This document shows positions 45,200 through 54,680 of a DNA stretch of 64,000 nt, in pieces. The notes under the pieces are model-generated. The model searched no databases and was not told the DNA's origin. It worked only from the letters and a program-made list of their open reading frames with translations. The stretch is from contig DAIDJG010000463.1 in assembly GCA_027451445.1 (NCBI GenBank), positions 1 through 64,000 of the forward strand. Reading direction: 5' to 3'. Origin of the DNA: Singulisphaera sp. Its GTDB lineage: Bacteria; Planctomycetota; Planctomycetia; Isosphaerales; Isosphaeraceae. How positions within the stretch are numbered: the stretch's first letter is position 1; the number at the start of each line of letters is the position of its first letter. Position numbers and translations under genes: made by a program.

Positions 45200-46333
45200 A
45201 TGGACTACCTGCACCGGTTAAGTCAGAAACGCATCGAACCCCCCGCTATTTCGGGGGAAGAGTCCGCGGCCGACCTGGTCGATGGCACCTTTCTGAGCTA
45301 CAACGCGGGCCGCTTGCGCGAGGTCTGCCAGGTTTTTTGTACCAAACTGCTGGAACCCGATTGCACGGTGGGCCTGACCGTTTCCGGTGCGCTTACCCCC
45401 GCCGGACTCGGGATGAGCAGCCTCATCCCGTTGATCCGCGCAGGCTTCGTGGACTGGATCGTGTCGACGGGCGCAAATCTTTATCACGACACCCACTTTG
45501 CCCTGGGATTACCGCTCCACCAGAGCCGTCCGAACCTCAACGATTTCGAGCTCAGGGAACACGATATCATTCGAATCTATGATATCGTGTTCGAATACTC
45601 CACTCTGCTCAATACCGACAGCTTCTATCGTGAATTGATTCAGAGCGATGTTTTTGCGCGGCGGATGGGGACTGCCGAGTTCCATTATGAAGTGGGGCGT
45701 TATTTGCACGCGCGGGCTGCTGCACTGGGCGGCAAGTCGAACAGTCTGCTCGCCGTGGCGTTTGAGGCCGGCGTGCCGATTTACACGTCGAGTCCCGGTG
45801 ACAGTTCCATCGGCATGAACCTGGCTGCGCTTGCGTTGCAGGAAGGGACGCTCCAGCTCGACCCGTTGCGCGACGTCAACGAGACGGCCTCCATCGTCTA
45901 TCGCGCGAAGCGCGACGGGGGAAAGTCCGGCGTTCTCATCCTTGGCGGTGGAAGCCCCAAAAACTTTATCCTTCAGACGGAGCCACAGATCCAGGAGGTT
46001 CTGGGGCTCGAAGAGAGCGGACACGACTATTTCCTCCAAGTCACGGACGCGCGTCCCGACACGGGAGGCCTCTCTGGAGCGACGGCCAGCGAAGCGATGA
46101 CCTGGGGAAAGGTCGATCCCGACCGCTTGCCGGACTCGGTGACTTGCTACACCGACAGCACCATCGCGCTCCCTCTCTTGACCGCATACGCCCTCGCCCG
46201 TCACGCGCCTCGGCCGCTGCGACGGCTGTACGATCACCGCGTTGAAAGCTACGATGCCTTGAGGAGCGAATATCTGAGGCGACACGAGGCAGGGGCTCGC
46301 CCCGACCCGTCGGCGCGAAAGCGATCGAGCTAG
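45200..46333 (+). CDS. Deoxyhypusine-synthase-like protein (possible homospermidine or related polyamine synthase)
   Basis: This 377-aa protein matches the DHS family: [42 protein letters not shown] (NAD-binding part), [53 protein letters not shown], and [12 protein letters not shown] with the catalytic lysine at 304. DHS moves the aminobutyl group of spermidine to eIF5A in eukaryotes and archaea. Bacteria lack eIF5A, and DHS-like enzymes can instead make homospermidine-type polyamines. It lies 12 nt after an unknown small gene, with pdaD upstream. The exact acceptor is unknown. Confidence 0.88.
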   Translation: MDYLHRLSQKRIEPPAISGEESAADLVDGTFLSYNAGRLREVCQVFCTKLLEPDCTVGLTVSGALTPAGLGMSSLIPLIRAGFVDWIVSTGANLYHDTHFALGLPLHQSRPNLNDFELREHDIIRIYDIVFEYSTLLNTDSFYRELIQSDVFARRMGTAEFHYEVGRYLHARAAALGGKSNSLLAVAFEAGVPIYTSSPGDSSIGMNLAALALQEGTLQLDPLRDVNETASIVYRAKRDGGKSGVLILGGGSPKNFILQTEPQIQEVLGLEESGHDYFLQVTDARPDTGGLSGATASEAMTWGKVDPDRLPDSVTCYTDSTIALPLLTAYALARHAPRPLRRLYDHRVESYDALRSEYLRRHEAGARPDPSARKRSS

Positions 46334-46468
46334 CGCTCTCTTCGAGCCTACTTGGCAATCGTGGTCAGGTCTTTCTCCGACCGAAGCTGTGCGGTCAGGG
46401 ACGTGCTCGCTCTTGCCATTCTCGAATGGCACCACGCTCGTTGTGACTTCTTCGAAAGCGGTGACACC

Positions 46469-47560
46469 ATGTCCCGTCCTACCGAGGTGATCTCGGTCGA
46501 TCCGAAACAGCCCGACCCGTCCGTGATCGAGCATGCCGCCAGTATCCTGCGACGCGGAGGGCTCGTCGCATTCGCGACGGAGACCGTGTACGGGCTGGGG
46601 GCTGACGCCACGAATCCCGATGCGGTGATGGCGATTTTTGAGGCCAAGGGGCGCCCGTCCCAAAACCCACTCATTGTCCACGTGGATTCGACGGAGATGG
46701 CGAAGTCGTGCGTTGCCGAGTGGCCTGACGTCGCCGATCTTCTGGCGTTGCACTACTGGCCCGGGCCATTGAGTCTCGTACTTCCGCGCACATCCCGGAT
46801 CCCCGATGCGGTGACCGCTGGACTCCCCACCGTCGGCATTCGTAATCCTCGGCCTCTCGTCGCGCAGGATTTGATTGAACGCGTCGGCCGCCCGATCGCC
46901 GCACCCAGTGCGAACCGCTCGAACCGCGTTTCACCGACGCTGGCTAGTCACGTATTCAAGGATCTCGAAGGACGGATCGACCTGATCCTCGACAGCGGCC
47001 AGACAGATCTCGGTCTGGAGTCGACGGTCGTCGATCTCACGACGCGACAGCCCCGAGTGCTGCGTCCGGGACCCGTCTCGGCGTCGGAGCTCGAGTCCCT
47101 GATTGGGCCGCTACGCGTGGTCGAAATTGCGAATCCCGGTGCCGTAGACTTGGGTGTTTTGACGAGTCCCGGCCAACTGCCCGTCCACTACGCGCCGCAA
47201 GCGCGGACCCTCCGAGTGGAAACGCCCGAAGACCTCGCCCGTCTGCCGTGGACGACCGATGAGTTTGTTCGCGTTTTCGGCAGCGTTGGCACTCCCGAAG
47301 AATTTGGACTGCTCGATCGGCCCGAGCGCGTTGCACTCGTGATTATTGGCACCCCGGAGCTACCCTCGCTGCCGGCGGCCTTGACGCATCGTTTCCATCT
47401 GCCCGATCCTGAGACTGCCGGTCGCGACCTCTACGTCGTGCTGCACCAGTGCGATGCTCTCGGTGTCTCGTTGATCGTGATCGTTCCCCCACCGGACCGC
47501 CGGGAATGGCACACGATCCGCGATCGACTCTGGCGGGCGTCTCGACCTTGGCGTGAATAG
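46469..47560 (+). CDS. sua5: Threonylcarbamoyl-AMP synthase, long (Sua5) form
   Basis: The ATG at 46469 (MSRPTEVISVDPKQPDPSV) gives 363 aa; 39 extra codons upstream in frame are atypical and rejected. The N-terminal YrdC domain has AASILRRGGLVAFATETVYGLGADATN, IFEAKGRPSQNPLIVHV, YWPGPLSLVLPRTSRIPDAVTAGLPTVGIRNP and PIAAPSANRSNRVSPT. The linker LTSPGQLPVHYAPQA leads into a Sua5 C-terminal domain. It makes threonylcarbamoyl-AMP for the tRNA t6A37 modification. It is convergent with ruvB, 40 nt apart. Confidence 0.93.
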   Translation: MSRPTEVISVDPKQPDPSVIEHAASILRRGGLVAFATETVYGLGADATNPDAVMAIFEAKGRPSQNPLIVHVDSTEMAKSCVAEWPDVADLLALHYWPGPLSLVLPRTSRIPDAVTAGLPTVGIRNPRPLVAQDLIERVGRPIAAPSANRSNRVSPTLASHVFKDLEGRIDLILDSGQTDLGLESTVVDLTTRQPRVLRPGPVSASELESLIGPLRVVEIANPGAVDLGVLTSPGQLPVHYAPQARTLRVETPEDLARLPWTTDEFVRVFGSVGTPEEFGLLDRPERVALVIIGTPELPSLPAALTHRFHLPDPETAGRDLYVVLHQCDALGVSLIVIVPPPDRREWHTIRDRLWRASRPWRE

Positions 47561-47600
47561 CGCTTCGTGGATGGGCCCAGCATTCGATCGGGGCGACGCG

Positions 47601-48689
47601 TCAATCGAACAGCCTACGCTGGGGATCAAGTAGATTCAGCTCCGGTTCCGGCAGCGGTTCGGGGAATCCGAGGTGCCGGTACGCCTCAACCGTCGCGCGC
47701 CGGCCCCGGGGCGTGCGGACGATGTAGTGCTTGCGCAGCAGGTACGGCTCGACCTCGTCGGTCAGCGTGTCCACCGCGACGTTCATGGTTGCCGAGAGCG
47801 CTTCAGCGCCCGTCGGGCCGCCTCGAAAGACCTTGATCAAGGTCTCGAGGTAGCGGCGATCCTGCCTGTCCATGCCTTGCTCATCCACCTCTTGCATTTC
47901 GAGCGCCTCGCGCGCCAGCGGGAGGGTGATCTGACCATCCGCGCGCGCGGTTGCAAAGTCGCGGACCCAGCGCAGCCGGGCGTTTGCCAGGCGAGGTGTT
48001 CCCCGGCTGCGCCTGGCGAGCTCCCAGGCCGCTTCCTCGGAGATCGTGGTTCGCAGTTTACCCGCATTGATCACCACGATTCGCGCGAGTTCATCATTCT
48101 CGTAGAACTCGAGGTGCTCGTGCATGTGGAACCGATCGCGCAGCGGGCTCGAGAGCATCCCACTCCTCGTGGTCGCGCCGATGATCGTGAACCGTTTCAA
48201 CGGTAAATTGATCGTCCGAGCCGACATCCCCTCGCCGAGCACGACGTCGACGCGGAAATCTTCCATCACCGGATAAATGAACTCCTCGACGGTCTTGGGG
48301 AGCCGGTGGATCTCGTCAATGAAGAGAATCGAACCTTCCGATGCGTTCGTCAGGAACGGCATCACGTCCATTTTCTTGTCGAGCGCCGGTCCGCTCGTGA
48401 TGTTGAGCTCCACGCCGAGCTCGTTGTGCAGGACCGTTGCGAACGTTGTCTTGCCCAGTCCCGGCGGTCCATCGAACAGAATATGCGGTAGTGGCTCATT
48501 GCGCTTGGCGGCGGCCGCTAGCGCGATGGCGAGGCGCTGCGCAACGCTCTTTTGACCGATCACTTCCGACAGCTTCTGAGGACGCAACTTCTCCTCAACG
48601 GGATCGGCCTGGCGTTTTTCTTCCCCTTTCTTCCTCGAGTCGGGCGAGTCGTGCTCATTGGGTTCGCCCTTGATGACCGGCTCTCGCAT
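47601..48689 (-). CDS. ruvB: Holliday junction branch migration helicase RuvB
   Basis: This 362-aa AAA+ motor has Walker A GPPGLGKTT near residue 78, Walker B ILFIDEIHRLPKTVEEFIYPVMEDF, sensor IGATTRSGMLSSPLRDRF with the Arg finger, and the C-terminal winged helix GPTGAEALSATMNVAVDTLTDEVEPYLLRKHYIVRTPRGR. The N-terminal 30 residues are charged and longer than usual. The ATG at 48689 is used; RPQKLSEVIGQKSV marks the start of the conserved part. With RuvA it drives branch migration of recombination junctions. ruvA lies 97 nt upstream. No ruvC is in the window. Confidence 0.96.
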   Translation of the reverse strand: MREPVIKGEPNEHDSPDSRKKGEEKRQADPVEEKLRPQKLSEVIGQKSVAQRLAIALAAAAKRNEPLPHILFDGPPGLGKTTFATVLHNELGVELNITSGPALDKKMDVMPFLTNASEGSILFIDEIHRLPKTVEEFIYPVMEDFRVDVVLGEGMSARTINLPLKRFTIIGATTRSGMLSSPLRDRFHMHEHLEFYENDELARIVVINAGKLRTTISEEAAWELARRSRGTPRLANARLRWVRDFATARADGQITLPLAREALEMQEVDEQGMDRQDRRYLETLIKVFRGGPTGAEALSATMNVAVDTLTDEVEPYLLRKHYIVRTPRGRRATVEAYRHLGFPEPLPEPELNLLDPQRRLFD

Positions 48690-48786
48690 GACGTCGCGCT
48701 CCTGGAACTGAGAGTAGATGTTTCACGGAAAAAAGGGGTGACGACCACCTGTCCGCTATTCGTTAGTTCGGCCTTCATTCCGTTCT

Positions 48787-49440
48787 TCAGCGATTTTGCT
48801 GGTAGATCGCATCGATCATGTCGGCGACCGTTCTGAACTTTTTCTTCCCCGTGAGGACCCGGTCAATCGCTTCGCGTGCCTGGCTCTCTGTATGGCCGAC
48901 CGAGAGGAGAGCGGCGAAGGTGTCGCGAATTACGTCGGGTTCCGCATTCGCCGGAGCGCCGTTCGCTTCCACTGGAGGACCATCACCTTCGGTCCCTGCT
49001 GCGCCCTGGATGAGAGTAAACTTGCCGACCTTCCGCCGCAGCTTCGCCACGATCCGTTCGGCCGTCGCCTCACCAATCCCGGGATACGTGGCGAGCATCT
49101 TCACGTCCTGGTCCTGGATCGTGCGCGCGAGCTCGCGGACTGGACGTACCATGGCCCGCAGTGCTTTGCGCACGCCGACGCCGTCGACCGAGCAGAAGAT
49201 CTCAAAGAATTCACGGTCGATCGCGGTGAGGAAACCCGCGAGGCGGGGCGTCATCCGTGCGCCCATCGCGTTTCCTTCGATGTAGAAGATCGTGTGCAGC
49301 TCAACGGGTTCCCCCACGCGCGACTGGACCTGTCGCCGCGTGTATTCGGGGATCAGGATTTCGAGCTCCATCGGCTCAACCGCCAAGGTCAATTCTTCCT
49401 CGGCGACATGACGCAAGATACCGCGGATGTGTGTGATCAA
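48787..49440 (-). CDS. ruvA: Holliday junction DNA-binding protein RuvA (TTG start)
   Basis: This 217-aa protein has the family opening MITHIRGILRHVAEEELTL, encoded from a TTG at 49440; GGGAG lies about 11 nt before it. No ATG would keep the conserved N-terminal OB strand. The OB-fold domain is followed by two helix-hairpin-helix motifs (DGVGVRKALRAM and YPGIGEATAERIVAKLRRKVG). An acidic and Ala-rich linker and the C-terminal RuvB-binding domain (FAALLSVGHTESQAREAIDRVL) follow. It assembles as a tetramer on four-way junctions. It is upstream of ruvB on the same strand. Confidence 0.93.
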   Translation of the reverse strand: MITHIRGILRHVAEEELTLAVEPMELEILIPEYTRRQVQSRVGEPVELHTIFYIEGNAMGARMTPRLAGFLTAIDREFFEIFCSVDGVGVRKALRAMVRPVRELARTIQDQDVKMLATYPGIGEATAERIVAKLRRKVGKFTLIQGAAGTEGDGPPVEANGAPANAEPDVIRDTFAALLSVGHTESQAREAIDRVLTGKKKFRTVADMIDAIYQQNR

Positions 49441-49538
49441 GGCGAGCGCCGCTCCCTCTCTGGGCCCGTCTGTGTGTCGTTTTGTTCAGATATTGTGCGC
49501 GACATTCCCTGCCGACGCAAGGGCGATCTGCCAAAGAT

Positions 49539-50906
49539 TCAGGCGAACAACGACAGGATGGGGCTGCCGTAGGAAACGGGGATGGGGCGGTCGAGCTGAT
49601 CGCGCAGCTCTGTGGCGGGGTCGATGCCGAGCGCGTGAAACATCGTCGCCGACAGATCGTCGGGAGTGCAGGGAGAGTCCTTTGGGTATGCTCCCGAGGC
49701 ATCCGAGGCGCCGTGGATGTGGCCGCGCTTGAGTCCACCGCCGGCCATCAGCACGGTGTAGCACTGCGGCCAGTGGTCCCGTCCCGCGTCGCCGTTAATC
49801 TTGGGCGACCGACCAAACTCGCCGGTCCACACGACCATCGTCTCGTCGAGCAGACCGCGGGAGTCGAGGTCTTCCAAGAGCGCGGAGACGGTCTGGTCGG
49901 TGATCGGAAGCCGCGATTCTCGCAGGGTGCGGAAGTTGTCTTTATGCGTGTCCCAACCGCTAATACCCGGCGAGTAATAGACCGTTACGAAACGGACGCC
50001 AGCCTCCACAAGGCGCCGCGCGAGCAGTACGCTTTGGCCGTAAGTCGTACGGCCGTAGCGATCTCGGAGACGCGGATCTTCGCGGTGGATGTCGAACGCC
50101 CGTTGGGTTTCGGTGGCCGTCAAAAGCGAGTACGCGCGTTGCTGGTAAGCGTCCATGCCACGAACCGCGGCGATGGTCTCATTCAGCTTGGCGTGCGCTG
50201 CGAGTCCGCTCAGGAGGCTGCGCCGATCGCCGGCGCGGCTCATGGGAATCTCGAGCGGCAAGGAGAGTTCGGTAACCTGAAAAGCCGGATCATTGGGGTT
50301 TTTGGTGATGAAGAGCGGGTCATGACGTTTGCCGAGGAACCCCGCGAATTCACCTGGAGTCCGGAACGGCCCGTCAGCGATCATCGTGGGCAGGGAGACT
50401 GCGGAAGGAACCCGGGGATTACCCGGGGCCAGCTTGTCCACAATCGCGCCGTAACAAGGGAAATCCGTCGCGGTTGCGTTGGCCGTCACGATGTCGATCA
50501 GCGGCTTGTGGCCGGTCAGCGAGTAATACGCGGCCGAGTTGTGCGCTCCGGTTGTGTGATTCACGGAGCGCACCAGGCAGAACTTGTCCGCCTGGCGTGC
50601 AAGCCTGGGAAGGAGCTCGCAGACGTCCAGACCGGCCAGTTTCGACGCGATGGGCCGAAACTCTCCGCGTATCTTGCTGGGCGCGTTCGGCTTCATGTCG
50701 AACGTATCGTGATGACTTGCGCCGCCGAACTGGTGCAAAAAGATGACGGATTTTGCCTTCCCTCCGCCCGCTCTCTTACCGGATTGGTCCGCGCGCAGCG
50801 CTTGCGGCAAAGCCAGTCCAAGGGTGCCTAAAGCGCCGACCTGGATCCAGTTCCGGCGCGTCACAGCCATTTGGCGAAAGCCGGCACAACCGGTATTCTC
50901 ACTCAT
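49539..50906 (-). CDS. DUF1501 protein with Tat-type leader, second copy
   Basis: This 455-aa protein has a twin-arginine leader (TRRNWIQVGALGTLGLALPQA) after a 15-residue extension. It shares with the copy at 23887 the order VIFLHQFGGASHHDTFDMKPNAPSKIRGEF, LVRSVNHTTGAHNSAAYYSLTGHKP, RYGRTTYGQSVLLARRLVEAGVRFVTV, GWDTHKDNFRTLRESRLP, VVWTGEFGRSPKINGDAGRDHWP and PCTPDDLSATMFHALGIDP. The substrate and role with its PSCyt partner are unknown. Unlike the first pair it is divergent from its DUF1549/1553 partner at 51100, so expression would be from a shared 193-bp promoter region. Confidence 0.9.
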   Translation of the reverse strand: MSENTGCAGFRQMAVTRRNWIQVGALGTLGLALPQALRADQSGKRAGGGKAKSVIFLHQFGGASHHDTFDMKPNAPSKIRGEFRPIASKLAGLDVCELLPRLARQADKFCLVRSVNHTTGAHNSAAYYSLTGHKPLIDIVTANATATDFPCYGAIVDKLAPGNPRVPSAVSLPTMIADGPFRTPGEFAGFLGKRHDPLFITKNPNDPAFQVTELSLPLEIPMSRAGDRRSLLSGLAAHAKLNETIAAVRGMDAYQQRAYSLLTATETQRAFDIHREDPRLRDRYGRTTYGQSVLLARRLVEAGVRFVTVYYSPGISGWDTHKDNFRTLRESRLPITDQTVSALLEDLDSRGLLDETMVVWTGEFGRSPKINGDAGRDHWPQCYTVLMAGGGLKRGHIHGASDASGAYPKDSPCTPDDLSATMFHALGIDPATELRDQLDRPIPVSYGSPILSLFA

Positions 50907-51099
50907 AGTCGGCCCGGTCTGTTATCTAAGTGGCCTTGGAATGATTGTGATCGCTATCGGTTTGCACCGGAAGTCGATTAAACTCTTTATAAACAATCCG
51001 CGCGGAAATCGCCAGCGGTGATGAATTCAGACTAGTGCATGGCGAGAGTCCGTGTGAGGATCGAACGAGATCGGATTAGCAGCAGTGGAGGGATGGCGC

Positions 51100-53553
51100 A
51101 TGATTTTTGGCCTGACGCTTCGGACCGCAGTCTTCCTTGCTCTGCTGCCAACCAGTTCGGCGAACGGCGAATCCGCGTTGGTTCGTCTGGCGATTGAACC
51201 AGAGACGACGGTCCTTCGAGGAAGTCGGTCCGCCAGTCAGGTCGTCGTCACCGGACACTACGCCGATGGCTCAACGCGCGATTTGACCCACGTGGCGAAA
51301 TGGGCGAGTGAGCATCCCGATGTCCTGGGTGTCGAGCCCGGTGGCGACCTTCGACCGAGGGGTGACGGACACGATGAGGTTGTTGCACAGGTTGGCTCCC
51401 TGGAGGCGCGGCTTTTGGTCGAGGTCCGCGATACTGCGACGGCGTTTCCCACTCAGTTTGAGCACGAGGTCCTCCCCGCGCTGACCAAGGCCGGCTGCAA
51501 CCAGGGGGCGTGTCACGGCACTCCGACGGGCAAAAACGGATTCCGACTCAGCCTGCGCGGTTATGACCCGTCGCTCGACTATCGAACGCTGGCGCGGGAA
51601 GCCGATGCAAGGCGTACGAATCGTCTCGCCCCGGACCAGAGTTTGATCTTGCTCAAGGGCTCGGGCGCCATCCCTCACCAAGGCGGCCAGCGGTTTACTC
51701 CCTCCAGCTTACCCTACCAAATTCTCCGAAGCTGGGTGATCGAGGGTTTGCAACCCGAGCCGCAAAACAGCCCCGCGCTCGATCGGATCGAGGTTACGCC
51801 GACGTCGCGTGTCCTGCGAGCTCCGGCTGCATCGCAACAAATTGTCGTCAGGGCGCACTTTACCGACGGTTCCGTCCGCGACGTCACTCGTCTGGCACGG
51901 TACGCGGCTTCGGATGAGACGCTCGTCGATGTCGACTCGTTTGGGGTTGCCCGGCGCAAACGGAGAGGCGAGGTCACGGTCCTGGTCCATTTCGAAACGC
52001 AAGTGGCCACCAGCCGGCTCGTCTTCGTCGACCCCGCCACTGGCTTCGTGTGGGTGGATCCTCCGACGAACAATTTCATTGACTCGTGTCTTTTTGAGAA
52101 GCATAAACTCCTGCAAATCAATCCCTCGGGACTGGCGGATGATGCCATGTTTGCGAGGCGCGTTTATCTCGACGTGATTGGTATTCCGCCGACTCCCGAC
52201 GAGTTGCGGGCGTTTCTTGCCGACACTCACGCCGATCGACGAGCCAGGCTGATCGACTCGCTGCTCGCCCGCCCGGAATACGTCGACTTCTGGACACTGA
52301 AGTGGTCGGATCGGCTCGGCTGCAACCAACGCTTCACCGGGCTGAAGGGGGCGTACAGCTATCATCGGTGGATTCACGACCAGGTCGCGTCGAATGCGCC
52401 CTTCGACCAATTCGTCCGCGCGCTCGTGACGTCGAAAGGCTCCAACTACACCAACCCTCCGGCGAGCTTCTATCGGCGAATTCGCTCACCGGACGAAGCG
52501 GCCGAGAGCGTGAGTCAGCTCTTCCTGGGCGTTCGGCTCCAGTGTGCGAAGTGCCACAATCATGTGGCCGAGCGGTGGACGCAGAACGACTACTACGGTT
52601 TTGCCGCGTTCTTCAGCCAGGTGCGCTACAAAAAAGGGCCTCAGTACTTTGCGCTCTACGACAAGGAGGAGACCGTCTTCATCGACCCGAGTGGCGAGGT
52701 CGTACAGCCCCGAACCGGCGAGAAGATGGCCGCGAAGGCACTCTTGAGTCCTGCGGCGCCAGTGGCAGAAGGCGAGGACCGTCGCGAAGCACTTGCCGAC
52801 TGGCTCGTGTCGCCGGTCAACCCCTTCTTCGCCAAAGCCGCGGTCAACCGGATTTGGTTCCATCTGTTCGGACGAGGGATCGTCGATCCCGTAGACGATA
52901 TGCGTGAGTCGAACCCTCCGGCATCGGCCGAACTTTTGCAGGCCCTTGCGGACGACTTTGTGTCCCATAAGTTCGACGTGAAGCATACGATCAAGACGAT
53001 CTTGAATAGTCGTGTCTACCAACTCTCGTCGGAGCCCAACGCGACCAACGCCGACGATGCCCGCTACTTCTCTCACGCGACGGTACGACTCCTGTCCGCT
53101 GAACAACTGCTCGACGCGGTATCAGGTGTGACGGAAGTCAATGAACGACTCTTTCATCTTCCTGCCGGTACGCGTGCGGCACAGATTCCTGACGGTGAAC
53201 TGTCTATGCCGTTTCTGCGCACGTTCGGCCAGCCGCTCAGGTCGGTGGCGTGCGAGTGTGAACGCGGTAATGACACTACGCTCGAACAAGCACTCCAACT
53301 CGTCGGCGGCCGAACAATCCATGACAAGATCAACGCGCAGGAGAACTGCATTGGTCGGCTGCTGAAGGCGGGGGCGGATAACTCTCGGGTGATCGAGGAA
53401 CTTTTTCTCGCCACCTTGGGACGTTATCCAAGTCATGACGAACGCGCCCTGGCACTTGCCCGATTCAGCGATCCTCAGGTCACCCGGAGGGGGGCTGCCG
53501 AGGACCTCCTCTGGTCGCTCTTCAATCATCCCGAGTTTTTGTTTCAACATTGA
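51100..53553 (+). CDS. DUF1549/DUF1553 (PSCyt-type) exported protein, second copy
   Basis: The ATG at 51100 has GGAGGG about 7 nt upstream and a leader (MIFGLTLRTAVFLALLPTSS, cleavage near ANG-ES), giving 817 aa. Domains run: Ig-like repeats (PETTVLRGSRSASQVVVTGHYADGS; a second at DRIEVTPTSRVLRAPAASQQ), CNQGACHGTPTGKNGFRLSLRGYDP (CX4CH), DUF1549 (NNFIDSCLFEKHKLLQINPSGLADDAMFARRVYLDVIGIPPTPDEL), CAKCHNHVAERWTQNDYYGFAAFFSQV (CXXCH), and DUF1553 (NPFFAKAAVNRIWFHLFGRGIVDPVDDM). No lipobox is seen, unlike the first copy. It is probably a periplasmic haem protein working with the adjacent DUF1501 protein. Confidence 0.9.
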   Translation: MIFGLTLRTAVFLALLPTSSANGESALVRLAIEPETTVLRGSRSASQVVVTGHYADGSTRDLTHVAKWASEHPDVLGVEPGGDLRPRGDGHDEVVAQVGSLEARLLVEVRDTATAFPTQFEHEVLPALTKAGCNQGACHGTPTGKNGFRLSLRGYDPSLDYRTLAREADARRTNRLAPDQSLILLKGSGAIPHQGGQRFTPSSLPYQILRSWVIEGLQPEPQNSPALDRIEVTPTSRVLRAPAASQQIVVRAHFTDGSVRDVTRLARYAASDETLVDVDSFGVARRKRRGEVTVLVHFETQVATSRLVFVDPATGFVWVDPPTNNFIDSCLFEKHKLLQINPSGLADDAMFARRVYLDVIGIPPTPDELRAFLADTHADRRARLIDSLLARPEYVDFWTLKWSDRLGCNQRFTGLKGAYSYHRWIHDQVASNAPFDQFVRALVTSKGSNYTNPPASFYRRIRSPDEAAESVSQLFLGVRLQCAKCHNHVAERWTQNDYYGFAAFFSQVRYKKGPQYFALYDKEETVFIDPSGEVVQPRTGEKMAAKALLSPAAPVAEGEDRREALADWLVSPVNPFFAKAAVNRIWFHLFGRGIVDPVDDMRESNPPASAELLQALADDFVSHKFDVKHTIKTILNSRVYQLSSEPNATNADDARYFSHATVRLLSAEQLLDAVSGVTEVNERLFHLPAGTRAAQIPDGELSMPFLRTFGQPLRSVACECERGNDTTLEQALQLVGGRTIHDKINAQENCIGRLLKAGADNSRVIEELFLATLGRYPSHDERALALARFSDPQVTRRGAAEDLLWSLFNHPEFLFQH

Positions 53554-53747
53554 TTCATTTTTATATTAATTGGATTATAATACAAAGGTATATTATTACT
53601 TTATTTGATTCTGGATATTTGCAACTTAAATGGTCGACTCGCTGTGTTTTCCTTGCAAAAGGGGCTTGCAATCTCCGTGTCGCATCCGATATATAGAGTG
53701 TTTAATGATAGCCGCCAGTTGGTGGCAGGTTGGCGAATTCTCTGAGG

Positions 53748-54116
53748 GTGAACTTGTCGACCCTTCGGACATTCTTATCGCTGTTCTTGACCGCTGCGGT
53801 GCTCCTCAATGGCGCGGGGCAATCGGTTCTCGTTTGTTCCGCGAAGATTCAAAAGGTCAACGCAGTAGCGCACGCGCGGCATGGCCATACATCTCTCCGG
53901 GTGCCTGGCAGAGTACCTTCCCGGCATGACCCGTTTCGGGCGAGCTTCCGGGAACCCGCTCTTGGCGAGGAAGATCTGACCCAGCACATCGTTGGTTACG
54001 TATCGATGTGGACGCGAAGTGAGGGCGGACGAAGCGCAATGAGAGCGCTTGCGCCGCGTTCGGCTCACTGTGGTCTCGCGCAGTCCTGCTTGTCTACATT
54101 ACCCCTGCGTTGTTGA
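53748..54116 (+). CDS. Possible small exported protein or remnant
   Basis: From a GTG at 53748 the frame begins with a signal-peptide-like stretch (NLSTLRTFLSLFLTAAVLLNGAG, about 2-24). It continues QSVLVCSAKIQKVNAVAHARHGHTS and then loses believable composition (MRALAPRSAHCGLAQSCLST). There is no strong ribosome site; a TTG at 53730 is in frame. It follows the AT-rich patch, which could carry its promoter. This may be a decayed exported gene or chance. Confidence 0.25.
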   Translation: MNLSTLRTFLSLFLTAAVLLNGAGQSVLVCSAKIQKVNAVAHARHGHTSLRVPGRVPSRHDPFRASFREPALGEEDLTQHIVGYVSMWTRSEGGRSAMRALAPRSAHCGLAQSCLSTLPLRC

Positions 54117-54361
54117 TCGTTGCGGTGGGCTGAAGTCGCCGTCAGCTCGTCGAGGCTCAGGGTTCCTACCGCAGGAATGGGTTCCCAGTCGACGAGCCAG
54201 AAAGAACCGTGACTGGTTCTCCGACTCGTTGCGTTCGGGCACAGAGGGGATTGCCGAGGTGGATCGCGATGCCGAGCGATCTGCGGCTCTACTGTTGGAA
54301 CCCGAAAAGCCTGGCGTTTGTAAGGATCATTGTTGCGCGACAGTTGGTCGTGCGGTCCGGC

Positions 54362-54680
54362 GACCCCGGCCTGTGAAGATGGCCTTGCGTCCCCGGGGGG
54401 GAAGGCGTGAGGTTGTTTGCAGGTCGGGATCCTCGGGCCGCACGCTGACGAGGAGAAGAGTGAGTGATGACGGTCTGGCGGTCCCGACCTGTGAAAGCGT
54501 CTCGTGTTCCCGGGGGGGAAGGCACGGGGCGGTTTGCAGGTCGGGATCCCCGGGCCGTCCCGAAGACTCATGAGATTGCTGAGTCGCTTGACGGCTCGGG
54601 GACCCCGGCCTGTGAAAGCGTCTCGTGTTCCCGGGGGGGAAGGCACGGGGCGGTTTGCAGGTCGGGATCCCCGGGCCGTC
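54362..54680. repeat. Three REP-like palindromic repeats at about 120-bp spacing
   Basis: Units at 54362-54440, 54481-54559 and 54601-54680 share the frame GACC.CGGCCTGTGAA...TTCCCGGGGGGGAA...GGTTTGCAGGTCGGGATCC. Each has complementary ends (TCCCGACCTG near the left, CAGGTCGGGA at the right), so each can form a hairpin of about 70 nt. Units 2 and 3 are nearly identical, unit 1 more diverged. The spacers of about 40 nt differ from each other. They lie just past the 3' end of the minus-strand gene at 54699. This is REP-like and is not a CRISPR array. Confidence 0.75.

Noticed and set aside
54362-54680. Three repeats with spacers read as a short CRISPR array
   Set aside because: Units are about 80 nt, imperfect and internally palindromic over their whole length; spacers and repeats have the wrong sizes, and no cas gene is present.
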